Positions 38,090 to 48,860 of a stretch of 64,000 nt of DNA are shown here, piece by piece. The notes beneath the pieces are model-generated. The model did not search any database. It saw only the letters and a program-made list of their open reading frames with translations, and had not been told where the DNA came from. Position numbers and translations under genes: made by a program. The stretch's first letter is position 1; each line of letters begins with the position of its first letter. This stretch comes from Chelydra serpentina (taxonomy: Eukaryota > Chordata > Testudines > Chelydridae). The stretch spans positions 37,745,501 through 37,809,500 of the forward strand of contig JBAIAC010000024.1 of assembly GCA_037349315.1 (NCBI GenBank), in the 5' to 3' direction.

Positions 38090-38345
38090 CTTGGAGATTA
38101 TCTTTGGATATCATGGAGGATAGGTGAGATCCTAGAACTGGAAAAGGCCAAACATAGTACCTATTTTTAAAGGGGGGACCAAAAATGTCCCCAGGAATTA
38201 GAGACCAGTCTGCCAAACTTCAATACCTGGAAAAGATACTGGAACAAATTATCAAACAATCATTTTGTAAGCACCTAGAGGATAATATGGTTATAACAAA
38301 CAGTCAGGATGGAGTTGTCAAGAATATATATTGCCAAACCAAACC
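38090..38345 (+). mobile_element. old CR1 copy, left part
   Basis: Translates to decayed CR1 RT: a TGKGQT.ST.F.KGG-like block, an NYRPV-like block at about 38,200, a KILEQIIKQS-like block near 38,235 and HLEDNMVITNSQ at 38,272-38,310. The reading stops at the position of CR1's CQTNLI. The matching continuation starts at 42,509, so this and that piece were one element before a later insertion. Confidence 0.8.
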
Positions 38346-38427
38346 AATGGCCTGTGATGGGATGTTAGATGGGGTGGGATCTCTTACACTACAGAGAATT
38401 CTTTCCTGGGTATCTGGCTGGTGAGTC
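38346..38427 (+). repeat. CR1-like 3'-end repeat, part 1 of 3
   Basis: Contains GATGGGATGTTAGATGGGGT and ACAGAGAATTCTTTCCTGGG, which I recall as the start of a common reptile repeat. The remaining parts are at 38,739-38,774 and 42,238-42,508. The last 8 bases, GGTGAGTC, are the target duplication of the hAT-like insertion. Confidence 0.65.
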
Positions 38428-38738
38428 CAGCGACGCTGAATTCCGTCAGCGTCGCTGGGTGCTGACGCTGGGCCCCGCCCCCGACGCCGGGTGACGTTGC
38501 GGTGCCCCGCCCCCCGACGCCAGGCCCCGCCCCCGACGCCGGGTGACATCGCGGGGCCCCGACGCCAACGCAATGTCACCCAGCGTCGGGGGCGGGGCCC
38601 CGCAACATCGCTCGGTGCTGCGGTAAGCTATGCGCGGGCCCCGGGGCGGGTGGGGAACTGCTGGTGGGTGCAGAGCACCCACCAATTTTTCCCCATGGGT
38701 GCTCCAGCCCCGGAGCACCCACGGAGTCGGCGCCTATG
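38428..38738. mobile_element. GC-rich hAT-like MITE with 8-bp target duplication
   Basis: A 311-bp insertion is flanked by GGTGAGTC at 38,420-38,427 and 38,739-38,746. An 8-bp duplication is typical of hAT transposons. The ends CAGCGACGCTG and CGGCGCCTATG are only weakly complementary. The interior is very rich in CG and contains two direct GGCCCCGCCCCCGACGCC units 52 bases apart, an inverted partner at about 38,576-38,600, and a GAGCACCCAC / GTGGGTGC palindromic block near the right end. It has no transposase. Confidence 0.65.
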
Positions 38739-38774
38739 GGTGAGTCTTAACCACATGCTCAGGGTTTAGCTAAT
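38739..38774 (+). repeat. CR1-like 3'-end repeat, part 2 of 3
   Basis: GGTGAGTCTTAACCACATGC and CTCAGGGTTTAGCTAAT continue the repeat directly from 38,427 once the hAT-like insertion is removed. It is cut at its right end by the young CR1. Confidence 0.65.
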
Positions 38775-41700
38775 CATAGAATCATAGAATCTCAGGGTTG
38801 GAAGGGACCTCAGGAGGTCAACTAGTCCAACCCCCTGCTCAAAGCAGGACCAACCCCAACTAAATCATCCCAGCCAGGATTTTGTCAAGCCTGACCTTAG
38901 AAACCTCTAAGGAAGGAGATTACACCACCTCCCTAGGTAACCCATTCCAGTGCTTCACCACCTTCCTAGTGAAAAAGTTTTTCCTCATATCCAACCTAAA
39001 CCTCCCCCTCTGCAACTTGAGACCATTACTCCTTGTTCTGTCATCTTCTACCACTGAGAACAGTCTAGATCCATCCTCTTTGGAACCCCCTTTCAGGTAG
39101 TTGAAAGCAGCTATCAAATCCCCCCTCATTCTTCTCTTCTGCAGGCTAAACAATCCCAGTTCCCTCAGCCTCTCCTCATAAGTCATGTGCTCCAGCCCCC
39201 TAATCATTTTTGTTGCCCTCCGTTGGACTCTTTCCAATTTATCCATATCTTTCTTGTAGTGTGGGGCCCAAAACTGGACACAGTACTCCAAATAAGGCCT
39301 CACCAGTGCCGAATAGAGGGGAATAATCACGTCCCTCGATCTGCTGGAAACGCCCCTACTTATACAGCCCAAAATACCGTTAGCCTTCTTGGCAACAAGG
39401 GCACATTGTTGACTCATATTCAGCTTTTCGTCCACCGTAACCCCTAGGTCCTTTTCTGCAGAACTGCTGTCCAGCCATTCGGTCCCTAGTCTGTAGCAGT
39501 GCATGGGATTCTTCCATCCTAAGTACAGGACTCTGCACTTGCCCTTGTTGAACCTCATCATATTTCTTTTGGCCCAATCATCTAATTTGTCTAGGTCCCT
39601 CTGTATCCTATCTCTACCCTCCATCGTATCTACCATTCCTCCCAGTTTAGTGTCATCTGCAAACTTCCTAAGGGTGCAGTCCACACCATCCTCCAGATCA
39701 TTGATGAAGATATTGAACAAAACCGGCCCCAGCACCGACCCTTGGGGCACTCCACTTGATACCAGCTGCCAACTAGACATGGAGCCATTGATCACTACCC
39801 ATTGAGAGCGACCATCCAGCCAGTTTTCTATCCACCTTACCGTCCATTCATCCAGCCCATACTTCTTTAACTTGCTGGCAAGAAAACTGTGGGAGACTGT
39901 ATCAAAAGCTTTGCTAAAGTCAAGAAATAGCACATCCATTGCTTTCCCCTCATCCACAGAGCCAGTTATCTCATCATAGTAGGCAATTAGGTTAGTCAGG
40001 CATGACTTGCCCTTGGTGAATCCATGCTGACTGTTCCTGATCACTTTCCCCTCCTTTAAGTGGTTCAGAATTGATTCCTTGAGGACCTGTTCCATGATTT
40101 TTCCAGGGAGTGAGGTGAGACTGACTGGCCTGTAGTTCCCCGGAACTTCCTTCTTCCCTTTTTTAAAGATTGGCACTACATTAGCTTTTTTCCAGTCATC
40201 CGGGACCTCCCCCGATTGCCATGATTTGTCAAAGATAATGGCCAATGGCTCTGCAATCACATCGGCCAACTCCTTTAGCACCCTCAGATGCAGTGCGTCC
40301 GGCCCCATAGACTTGTGCTCATCCAGCTTTTCTAAATAGTCCCGAACTACTTCTTTCTCCACAGAGGGCAGGTCACCTCCTCCCCATACCGTGCTGTGGA
40401 GTGCAGCCGCCTGGGAGCTGACCTTGTCTGTGAAGACAGAGGCAAAAAAAGCATTGAGTACACTAGCTTTCTCCACATCCTCTGTCACTAGGTTCCCTCC
40501 CTCATTCAGCAAGAGGCCCACACTTTCCTTGACTTTCTTCTTGTTGCTCACATACCTGAAGAAACCCTTCTTGTTACTCCTAACATCTCCGGCTAGCTGC
40601 AACTCCAAGTGTGATTTGGCCTTCCTAATTTCACTCCTGCATGCCTGAACAATATTTTTATACTCCTCCCTGGTCATTTGTCCAATCTTCCACTTCTTGT
40701 AATCTGCTTTTTTGTGTTTAAGACGAGCAAGGATTTCACTGTTAAGCCAAGCTGGTCGCCTGCCATATTTACTTTTCTTTCTACACATTGGGATGGTTTG
40801 TTCCTGCAGCCTCAAGAAGGATTCTTTAAAATACAGCCAGCTTTCCTCAACTCCTTTCCCCCTCATGTTATTCTCCCAGGGGACCTTGCCCATCAGTTCC
40901 CTGAGGGAGTCAAAGTCTACTTTTCTGAAGTCCAGGGTCTCTGTTCTACTGTTCTCCTTTCTTCCTTGTGTCAGGATCCTGAACTCTACCATCTCATGGT
41001 CACTGCCTCCCAGGTTCCCATCCACTATTGCTTCCTCTACTATTTCTTCCCTGTTTGTGAGCAGCACGTCAAGAAGAGCTTTTCCCCTAGTTGGTTCCTC
41101 CAGCACTTGCACCAGAAAATTGTCCCCTACACTTTCCAAAAACTTCCTGGATTGTCTGTGCACCGCTGTATTGCTCTCCCAGCAGATATCGGGGTGATTA
41201 AAGTCACCCATGAGAACCAGGGCCTGTGATCTAGTAACTTCTGTTAGTTGCTGGAAGAAAGCCTCGTCCACCTCATCCCCCTGGTCTGGTGGTCTGTAGC
41301 AGACTCCCACCATGACATTACCCTTGTTGCTCACACTTCTAAATTTAATGCAGAGACTCTCAGGTTTTTCTGCAGTTTCATACTGGAGCTCTGAGCAGTC
41401 ATACTGCTCTCTTACATACAACACAACTCCCCCACCTTTTCTGCCCTGCCTATTCTTCCTGAACAGGAGAACACCACTTGCGCCTCAAACTCCTTTATCC
41501 TTCTTCCCAGAGCCACGTAGTCTGCAGTGATACGCTCAAGGTCATTCTTGGCAGTATCATTGGTGCCCATGTGGAGAAGCAGGAAAGGGTAGCGATCTGA
41601 GGGCTTGATGAGTCTCGGCAGTCTCTCCGTCACATCATGAATCCTAGCCCCTGGCAAGCAGCACACCTCTTGGTTTTCCCGGTCAGGGCGGCAGATAGAT

Positions 41701-42237
41701 GACTCAGTCCCCCTGAGGAGAGAGTCCCCAACCACCACCACCCTCCTCCCCCTCCTCTTGGGAGGGGTGGTCGTGGAACCCCCATCCCTAGGACGGTGCA
41801 TCTCATGCCTTCCAATCGGTGGAGTCTCCTTCTGCTCTGTTCCCTCAGATGTATCATTCACTCCACTCTCTGCACTAGTACCTGTGGAGAGAACATGAAA
41901 ACGGTTGCTCATCTGAATATGCATTTCTGGTACATGGACTTGTCTCGTACTCTTTCCTCTTCTGGAGGTCACATGCCGCCAATTATCCTCACTGGCCTTC
42001 TGTCCCCGCTGCGTAGCCTGCTCTGAATCTTCAGAACACTGTGCCCGCTGAAGTCTATCCTGGCGTCTAGCCAGGAAATCCTCATTTTCTCTTATGGAAC
42101 GCAGGGTTGATACTCGTTTCTCCAGACCTTGAATCTTCTCCTCCAATATGGAGATCAGCTTGCACTTTGTACAGACAAAGTCGCTTCTATCCTGTGGAAG
42201 AAAGACAAACATGGCACATCCTGTGCAGGTCATGACA
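38774..42237 (-). mobile_element. young CR1 LINE with ORF1 and most of ORF2
   Basis: About 3.46 kb on the minus strand. The 3' end at 38,774 carries two ATCATAGA units (complement of the CR1 tail). The 5' end abuts older repeat sequence at about 42,237, just upstream of a methionine codon of ORF1, so the copy is probably 5'-truncated. No clear target duplication is visible, as is common for CR1. An internal deletion removes the end of ORF1 and start of ORF2. Reading frames are long, so this is one of the youngest elements in the window. Confidence 0.93.
38860..41424 (-). pseudogene. CR1 ORF2 endonuclease-reverse transcriptase, nearly full
   Basis: An 834-codon open frame (41,424 to a stop at 38,920-38,922) encodes the APE-type endonuclease from its middle onward, then the complete RT. 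Endonuclease motifs: YRPP at residues 43-46, [10 protein letters not shown] at 73-82 and SDHEM at 141-145. The N-terminal part with the usual NARSLxNK and ETWW motifs is missing. RT motifs: [26 protein letters not shown], and the catalytic FADD at 588-591 (39,652-39,663). The frame ends at REVV with TAA where sister copies read GAA (Glu). The usual last 20 residues follow in frame to a TAG at 38,860-38,862. The element nicks target DNA and reverse transcribes from the 3' end of its RNA; this copy lacks an intact endonuclease. Confidence 0.92.
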
Positions 42238-42353
42238 GCCTTATATGGGGTTGGGAAGGAATTTTCCTCTAGGGCAGATTGGCAGAGGCCCTGGGGGTTT
42301 TTCACCTTCCTCTGCAGCATGGGGCATGGGTCACTTCCAGGGCAAATCTGCAC
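41412..42353 (-). pseudogene. CR1 ORF1 protein (zinc finger and SGNH esterase), 3'-deleted
   Basis: A 313-codon frame. Residues 43-64 hold a CxxC...CxxC zinc-binding motif (Cys 43, 46, 61, 64), 66-90 a short coiled coil, and 205-295 the start of an SGNH-type esterase: GDS at 209-211 with the nucleophile Ser211, and GTND at 263-266. This architecture is known for CR1 ORF1, thought to bind element RNA and membranes or lipids. Residues 1-40 are the antisense of an older repeat, so the real start is more likely Met41 (42,233) or lies beyond the truncated end. After VVFS (residues 293-296) the frame jumps into ORF2 endonuclease sequence in another frame and stops, so the C-terminal half of the esterase is lost. 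Confidence 0.85.
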
Positions 42354-42508
42354 CTGGAAGTCTTTAAACCATGATTTGAGGACTTCAATAGTTCAGACGT
42401 AGGTTAGAGGTTTGTTACAGGAATCGGTGGGTAAGATTCTGTGGCCTGCATTGTGCAGGAGGTCAGACTAGATGATCATAATGGTCCCTTCTGACCTTAA
42501 AGTCTAAT
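42238..42508 (+). repeat. CR1-like 3'-end repeat, part 3 of 3
   Basis: Starts GCCTTATATGGGGTTGGGAA and ends with the CR1-style 3' block GGTCAGACTAGATGATCATA and TGGTCCCTTCTGACCTTAAA. Joined to parts 1 and 2 it makes a repeat of about 390 bp. The ending resembles CR1 3' UTRs, so it is probably the 3' end of a diverged CR1 subfamily. Confidence 0.65.
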
Positions 42509-43712
42509 TTCCTTCTTTGACACAGTTGTTGGCCTGTAGATAGGATGGAAGTAGTAGATGTGATATATCTTGATTTTAGTAAGGCTTTTGACACAGTCCC
42601 ACATGACATTCTTATAACCAAACTAAGAAAATGTGGTCTAGATGAAATTACTGTAAGGTGGGTGCACAATTGGTTGAAAGGCCACACTCAAAGAGAAGTT
42701 ATCAAAGGTTCACCATCAAACTGGGAGGATATATCTAGTGGGTTCCTACAGGAATCAGTCTAGGGTCCCGTACTATTCAATATTTTCATTAATGACTTGG
42801 ATAATGGAGTCGAGAGTATGTTTATAAAATTTGCAGATGACACCAAATTGGGAGGGGCTGCAAGCACTTTGGATGATAGGATTAGAATTCAAAACAACCT
42901 TGACACATTGAATAATTGGGCTGAAATCAACAAGATAAAATTCAATGAAGACAAGTGCAAAGTACTACACTCAGGAAAGGACGAAACTAAATACACAACT
43001 ACAAAATGGGGAATAACTGGATAGTTGGCAGTACAGCTGAAAAGGATCTATGGTTTATATGGTATTACATATTGAAAATAAGTCAACAATATGATGCAGT
43101 TGCTAAACAGGTTAATATTCTCTGGGTACATTAACAAGACTATCATATCTAAGACATGGGAGGTAATTGTCCCACTTTTCTCAACACTGGTGAAGCCTCA
43201 GCTGAAGTTCTGTCTCCAGTTCTAGACACCACAATTTAGGAAAGATGGGGACAAATTGGAGACAGTGCAGTGGAGAGCAACAAAAATGCTAAAAGATTTA
43301 GAAAACCGGACCTATGAGGAAAGATTAAAAAATCTGGGCAGGTTTAGTCTTGAGAAAAGAAGACTGAGTGGGGACCTGATAATAGTTTTCAAGTATGTTA
43401 AGGATGTTATAAAGTGGAAAATGATCAATTATTCTCCAGATCCACTGAAGGTAGGACAAGAAGTAATGGGCTTAATCTGTAGCAAAAGAGATTTAGGTTT
43501 GATATTAGGAAATATTTTATAAGGGTAGGTAAGGTCTGGAATAGGCTTCCAAGGGAGCTTGTGGAATCCCCATCATCAGAGATTTTTCAGAACAGATTAG
43601 ACAAACACCTGTCAGAGATAGTCTAGATTTACTTGGTCCAACTTTAGTGCAGGGGGCTGGACTGGATGACTTCTCAGGGTCCCTTTCAGCCCTACATTTC
43701 TGATTCTATGAG
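42509..43712 (+). mobile_element. old CR1 copy, right part
   Basis: Continues the CR1 begun at 38,090. Decayed RT frames: [20 protein letters not shown] from 42,554; FADDTKLGG at about 42,830-42,860; MKFN-like KIKFNEDKCKVLH near 42,935; then [20 protein letters not shown] at about 43,310-43,370. A TAG at 42,761-42,763 replaces the Leu of the GSVLG motif, and several frame changes follow. The element ends with TTTCTGATTCTATG. Confidence 0.88.
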
Positions 43713-45465
43713 ATAGTGCCATAAGATATATTTTTGTGGAATGGTCAACAAGGACATTCTTAAATGCAGGTTAATATTACACCACTATTATTATCCAGCT
43801 TTTTTAGGTCTTATACCCCCGATTCATAAGCATACAGATATGTTTTGAATTTATGTGTATAATATGTCTCAAGAGTTGTTTTTTGCTTTGGCAAAGAGAC
43901 CAGGAAAACAGTAATAATCATGCCACAACCTTCAGATAATTGCTCAGTGTTTATGATCCCAAATACCTTAGAGGTCAGGGATAGGGAATAGGGACAAACC
44001 TAAAAAGTTGTTATTTTAATGTAGCCAGCAAAGAGCAGAAGGGATCTTTATGATCCAATTTCTATACAACTAATGACTAAATTAAATTAAATATCTCATT
44101 TCAGGAAATCACTCCACATACACTAATACCTCAAAAAGTATTTTCCAACTTCTTCAGGTTGTACTCTTATGAAAGGACCTTACACCAGTCTCCCATCATT
44201 ATTCCATAGTGTCTGAGGGAAGTAACATCAAATCTGACAAGAACTGTACTGGGGATGGTGAGCGCTCTCTCTCTCTCTCTCTCTCTCTGTGCTGTACAGA
44301 AGAGTTTCCTACTCTGCCACCCAATGGAATTCAACCATTCCATTTACCTTTGTTTTTTAGCAGATTTTTTTCCATTTCTGAACCCATGAGAATGATGGGG
44401 TTATCCCCAATCTCAAAACATCTGTGCACTTCTTGCTAGCTGCATTAAGAATTCCCTGGACAACTTCTCAATCTTGCAAAAACCACAAACACCACCAACT
44501 GTAAATTATGCAGTCTTAAAAATACTCCACAGCCCATCAGCTGGCTACACTCCTCAGTGTCCTAGCCAGTATCTGTTGCCTGTTGTCTTTCTCTGACATC
44601 AAAGAAACTCAACAGCCATCATATCTGTGTTTAAAATAAAATGCTCTCTCTGGAAGCTGTGCACAACACTCACTGTCCAGCATCTTTGCTAATCCGCCTT
44701 CTTCAACTCTCAATTCTCCACTAGCATCAAAGATAGTTTAAGACTCGTCATATAGATAGCACGGCTGTAGCCAGCATGAGTTCCCACAAGTTGTAAAGCT
44801 AAATTTCCATTTAACAATTTAACAGCTAAAAAGCTAGGATTACACGGATAGAGCTAATAAACTACTTTAAAGCACTGACTGAACAAGAACCAGTGAAAGG
44901 CTAAAACTGAGGCTAGCAATAAAACAAAAATAGTGTATATAATAAAATAGATAGAAAGCTGAGTTCTTGAACAAACAGAGAAGCAATCAGAGTTTAACTC
45001 TTCACTGAAGATCAGAATGTGTCACTCATCCTTTTCTCATTGGTCATTTTATATGCTTTAAAGCACAGAAAATTAGACATATGGGAATGGAAACTGACTT
45101 TTAACTCAAAGAGTTTCTTTATGTTCTCCTCTGAGAAGGGCGAAGTTGCCCTCTGTGGAAGAGGCTGGGATATTCACCCCTAAGCCCAAGGATGCAATGT
45201 AGTTCAGAAGAGGCAGAGTATCTGTGGGCAGGTTCCTTGCCACTGCACCGCTGCCTAGGTGCATCCCTGATTCTATGGGGTCCCTGGAGACCATGGTTCC
45301 TGCAGGAAATGTGTTTTAAGGGGCTGTCCCTGGAGGAACCCACCTCCACTTCCAGGTCCTAGGTCTGCAGCCACAAACTGAATGAGGAGGAGGTGGGACA
45401 TGTGGTGACTAAAACCTTCAAATTAAAGCCACTTGTCCTTTTCCAACATCTAATTTTCTTTCTTC
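43713..45465. other. no recognised gene; one (CT)n run
   Basis: A (CT)n microsatellite of about 24 bases lies at 44,265-44,288. The rest is unrecognised AT-rich DNA. Confidence 0.5.
44265..44288. repeat. (CT)n microsatellite
   Basis: Twelve uninterrupted CT dinucleotides. Confidence 0.95.
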
Positions 45466-45609
45466 TTAGTGCCCAGAGATCCCAACTGAGATCTGGGCCC
45501 TGTTGTACTAGGCATCACACAAACATATAAGAGACAGTGAAACCAACTTTAGGGGTTGGCAATACTGGAGACAGGAAAGGGTGCATTATTCTGCCCATTG
45601 TACTGATGG
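45466..45609 (-). repeat. MIR-like SINE, 3' part, split by a LINE insertion
   Basis: Read on the minus strand, this holds the SINE tail: GTGTGATGCCTAGTACAACA, GGGCCCAGATCTCAGTTGGG and the block ending at CTCTGGGCAC. The other half of the same SINE is at 49,470-49,575. The last 8 bases, ACTGATGG, are duplicated at 49,470-49,477. Confidence 0.75.
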
Positions 45610-45785
45610 CATTGGCATCCATTAGTCTCGAGAGACGATGGATATGCGCCCATGGGGAATGTTTAGTTGATGGTTGTACAGCGTCTGTTGTGGCTGTGAA
45701 GCCCCACACGAGAGTGACAGTCTCGATTGCATTTGCTGCATTTGAAGGTGGTGTCAGCTGTGGGTTGGAGCCGCTCCTTCCTTTC

Positions 45786-48700
45786 TCATTGAACCTGCTT
45801 TTCCTCGACAAGCTGCTGCAGCTTGTCTTCACCAGTTTTCAATCCAGTGGTCAGAGCGTGTCTCCATCTGCATCTGTCCTGGGCGAGCTCTTCCCAGCTG
45901 TTGATGTCGATTTGAACAGTCTTCAGGTCCCTCTTACAAACATCCTTGAAGCGAAGATGGGGCTGTCCTGTAGCTCTGTTTCCGGAGGCAAGTTCGTCAT
46001 ACAACAGGTCTTTGGGGATCCGTCCATCTTCCATGCGACTTAGATGGCCAAGCCATCTGAGGCGGTGTTGACGGAGGAGAGTGAACATGCTGGAGATCTT
46101 GGCACGTTCCAGCACCTCGTTGTTCGTCATTCGATCACTCCAAGTGATCCCGAGTATGCGACGGAGGCAGCGCATGTGGAAGGTGTTCCGTCTCTTTTCT
46201 TGTGAAGCGTAGAGGGTCCAAGTTTCGCTGGCGTAGAGAAGAGTATTTAACACACATGCACGGTATACAGCGACCTTTGTGTTGATGGTCAGCATGTTGT
46301 TGTTCCATACCCTCTGTGACAATCTGGCCAAAATTGTGAAGGCCTTGCTGATTCTACGGTTGATCTCAGGGTCCAGTGAGAGGTTGTCCGTGATGGTAGA
46401 TCCAAGGTAGGTGAACTGACTGACCACCTCTAGCACATAGTCATTGATGGCAATGCTTGGATGTTCTGCATCCTGGGACATAACTTTTGTCTTCTGAAGA
46501 CTGATTGTCAACCCGAACTCTTCGCAAGCTCTGGAAAAGCGGTCAATCAGATGCTGCAGATCGGTTTCTGTGTGGGTGGCCAGGGCAGCGTCGTCTGCAA
46601 ACAGCATGTCTCTGATTGTTGCCTCCCGTACCTTGCTTTTGGCCTTTAGTCGAGCCAGATTGAAAAGTCTCCCGTCAGACCGGGTGTGGAGATAGACTCC
46701 CTCTGTGGAATTTCCAAAGGCACGTTTCAGCAATGCTGCAAAGAAGATGCCGAAGAGTGTGGGAGCGAGAACGCAGCCTTGTTTTACTCCACTGTGGATG
46801 TCGAAGGCATCGGAAGACGAGCCATCATACAGTACTGTGCCTTTCATGTTGTCGTGAAAAGACTGGATCACGCTCAGCAGCTTCGGTGGGCAGCCAACCT
46901 TTACCAGGATCTTGAACAGCCCATCTCTGTTCACAAGGTCGAAAGCTTTGGTCAGGTCTATGAAGGCAAGCAATAGCGGCTTGTGCTGTTCTCTGCATTT
47001 CTCTTGCAGCTGCCTTAAGGAGAAAACCATGTCGGTTGTGGATCTCCCTGCTCGGAACCCGCACTGTGACTCTGGGTAAACTCTGTCAGCAAGCTTCTGC
47101 AGTCTATTCAGGATCACGCGTGCGAAGACTTTACCCACAACACTCAGGAGCGATATGCCTCTGTAGTTGTTGCAGTCGCTTCTATCACCCTTGTTCTTGT
47201 AGAGGGTCACGATATTGGCATCTCTCATATCCTGAGGCACTGCTCCTTCGTACCAGCACTGACAGAGGAGGTCGTAGTGGTGTTCTACGAGGACGTTGAT
47301 GCCACACTTGATAACTTCTGGTGGGATGCCATCCTTTCCTGGAGCCTTTCCTGTGGACAAGCTCTCAATGACTTTCCTCAGTACTTCCATGGTGGGCTTC
47401 TCGTCCAGCTCAGTTTCAACGGGAAAACCATCCACAGTATTGAGGGCAGCTTCGGTGACGGTGTTTTGCCTGGAGTACACTTCAGAGTAGTGCTCCACCC
47501 ATCTATCCATATGCTTGCCCTTGTCCTGTATGTTTTCGCCTGTTGCAGACTTTAGTGACACGCTCCACTTCTTTGTGGGTCCCATGGCCTTTTTGATGCC
47601 ATCATACATTCCCCTGATGTTTCCAGTGCCAGCAGATAGTTGAATGCTCCAGCAGAGCTGGAGCCAGTAATCATTTGCACACTGTTGAGCTAGTCTCTGT
47701 ACTTTGCTTCTGGAAAATCGATACTCTTGTAGAGTCCTCTGACTGGGGGAACGCTTGTACTCCAGGTGAACAGCACGACGTTCTTCAATGGCTGGAGTGA
47801 GTGTGGCGGAGTTGGCCTCAAACCAGTCATTATTCATGTTTCATTTCTTTCCAAAAACTTTCATGGCTGTGCTGTGTACTGCGTCTCTGATGTGGTCCCA
47901 TCTCTCTTTGGCGCAGCCACCGGGAGGCATACAGTTCAGCACCTCGGAGAGCTCATGGGTGAATTTCTCTGTCTTGTCTGGGTGTGCGGTCTTGCTCACA
48001 TCGATGTGGGGTTTGCCCTCTGGCCTAGAGCAGTGGATCTTCTTTGGCTGTAGCCTCATCGTGCTGCACACCAGCGAGTGATCACTGTCGCAGTCAGCAC
48101 TGTGGAAGGTGCGAGTAAGCACGACACACTTCAAGGCAGACCGCCTGATGATGATCAGGTTGAGTTGGTGCCAGTGCATGGAGCGAGGGTGTCTTCAGGA
48201 CACTTTGTGTTGAGGTTTTGTCTGGAAGAATGAGTTGGTGATGCTGAGGTCATGGTACGAGCACAGTTCCAGAAGTTGTTGTCCATTCTCATTCATTTCT
48301 CCAACGCCAAACTTTCCAAGACAGGTTGGCCAAAAGTCGTGGTCAGTGCCCACTCTGGCGTTGAAGTCACCCAGTAGTATCAAGTGCTCTTCTTTAGGGA
48401 TACTCCTGATGATCGTGTCTAACTGATCATAGAACTCATCCTTGGTATCCCTGTTGGCGCCAAGTGTTGGTGCATACACAATGATCAGGTTGACGGGTCC
48501 AGTGGATGTGTGGAGTCGGAGTGATAACAGTCTTTCAGTTCCTTGTTGACCAGGTTCCACCATCCCCAGTAAAGAATTTCTTACAGCAAATCCAACACCA
48601 CACTCTCTGATTTCTTCGGCACTCTTCCCTTGCCAGAAGAACGTATAGTTCTTTTCCCTGAGAGTCCCAGCGTCTGGCAGCCGTGTCTCCTGCAAGTGAC

Positions 48701-48860
48701 TATGTCGATTTGGAGTCGTGCTAGCTCATCGTTGATGACTGCAGTCTTCCGAACATCGCTGTTTGCCTGAAGGTCTTGTGATAGGCCAGTTGTCATGGAC
48801 CGTACGATCCAGCATCCTAACTTGAGGGCTGGTTTCTTAAATGTTGGTTTTCTTTTGTTG
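45786..48860 (-). pseudogene. endonuclease-reverse transcriptase of the 3.86-kb LINE
   Basis: One ORF of about 1,020 codons broken by few lesions. Endonuclease part: ETRLPDAG near 48,690, YAPT near 48,470, LGDFNARVG near 48,360, NENGQQLLELC near 48,290 and a SADCDSDH-like end near 48,090. RT part: PGKDGIPPE, YRGISLLSVVGKV, QCGFRAGRSTTD, the IDLTKAFD box, SGVKQGCVLAP (about 46,774-46,798) and catalytic FADD at 46,590-46,601. C-terminal blocks are YLGSTI, RLRWLGHLSRMEDGRIPKD and WRHAL. Lesions: a one-base frame change at about 48,690; TGA at 48,195-48,197 where Trp is expected; TGA at 47,841-47,843. The last two lie in the same frame as the 683-codon terminal part (47,837-45,786). The true start codon is unclear. 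Confidence 0.9.

Noticed and set aside
38304..38769. 90-92-codon frames on both strands in GC-rich DNA
   Set aside because: They run through the GC-rich MITE, whose lack of stop codons is a base-composition effect.
40678..41229. 183- and 161-codon plus-strand frames
   Set aside because: They are antisense to the CR1 ORF2 and have no independent signature.
42234..42353. N-terminal 40 residues of the CR1 ORF1 frame as real protein
   Set aside because: This stretch is the antisense of an older repeat that can be followed on both sides of the CR1 insertion, so it is a fortuitous extension.
47277..47555. 92-97-codon plus-strand frames across 46,400-48,100
   Set aside because: Antisense shadows of the LINE RT on the minus strand.
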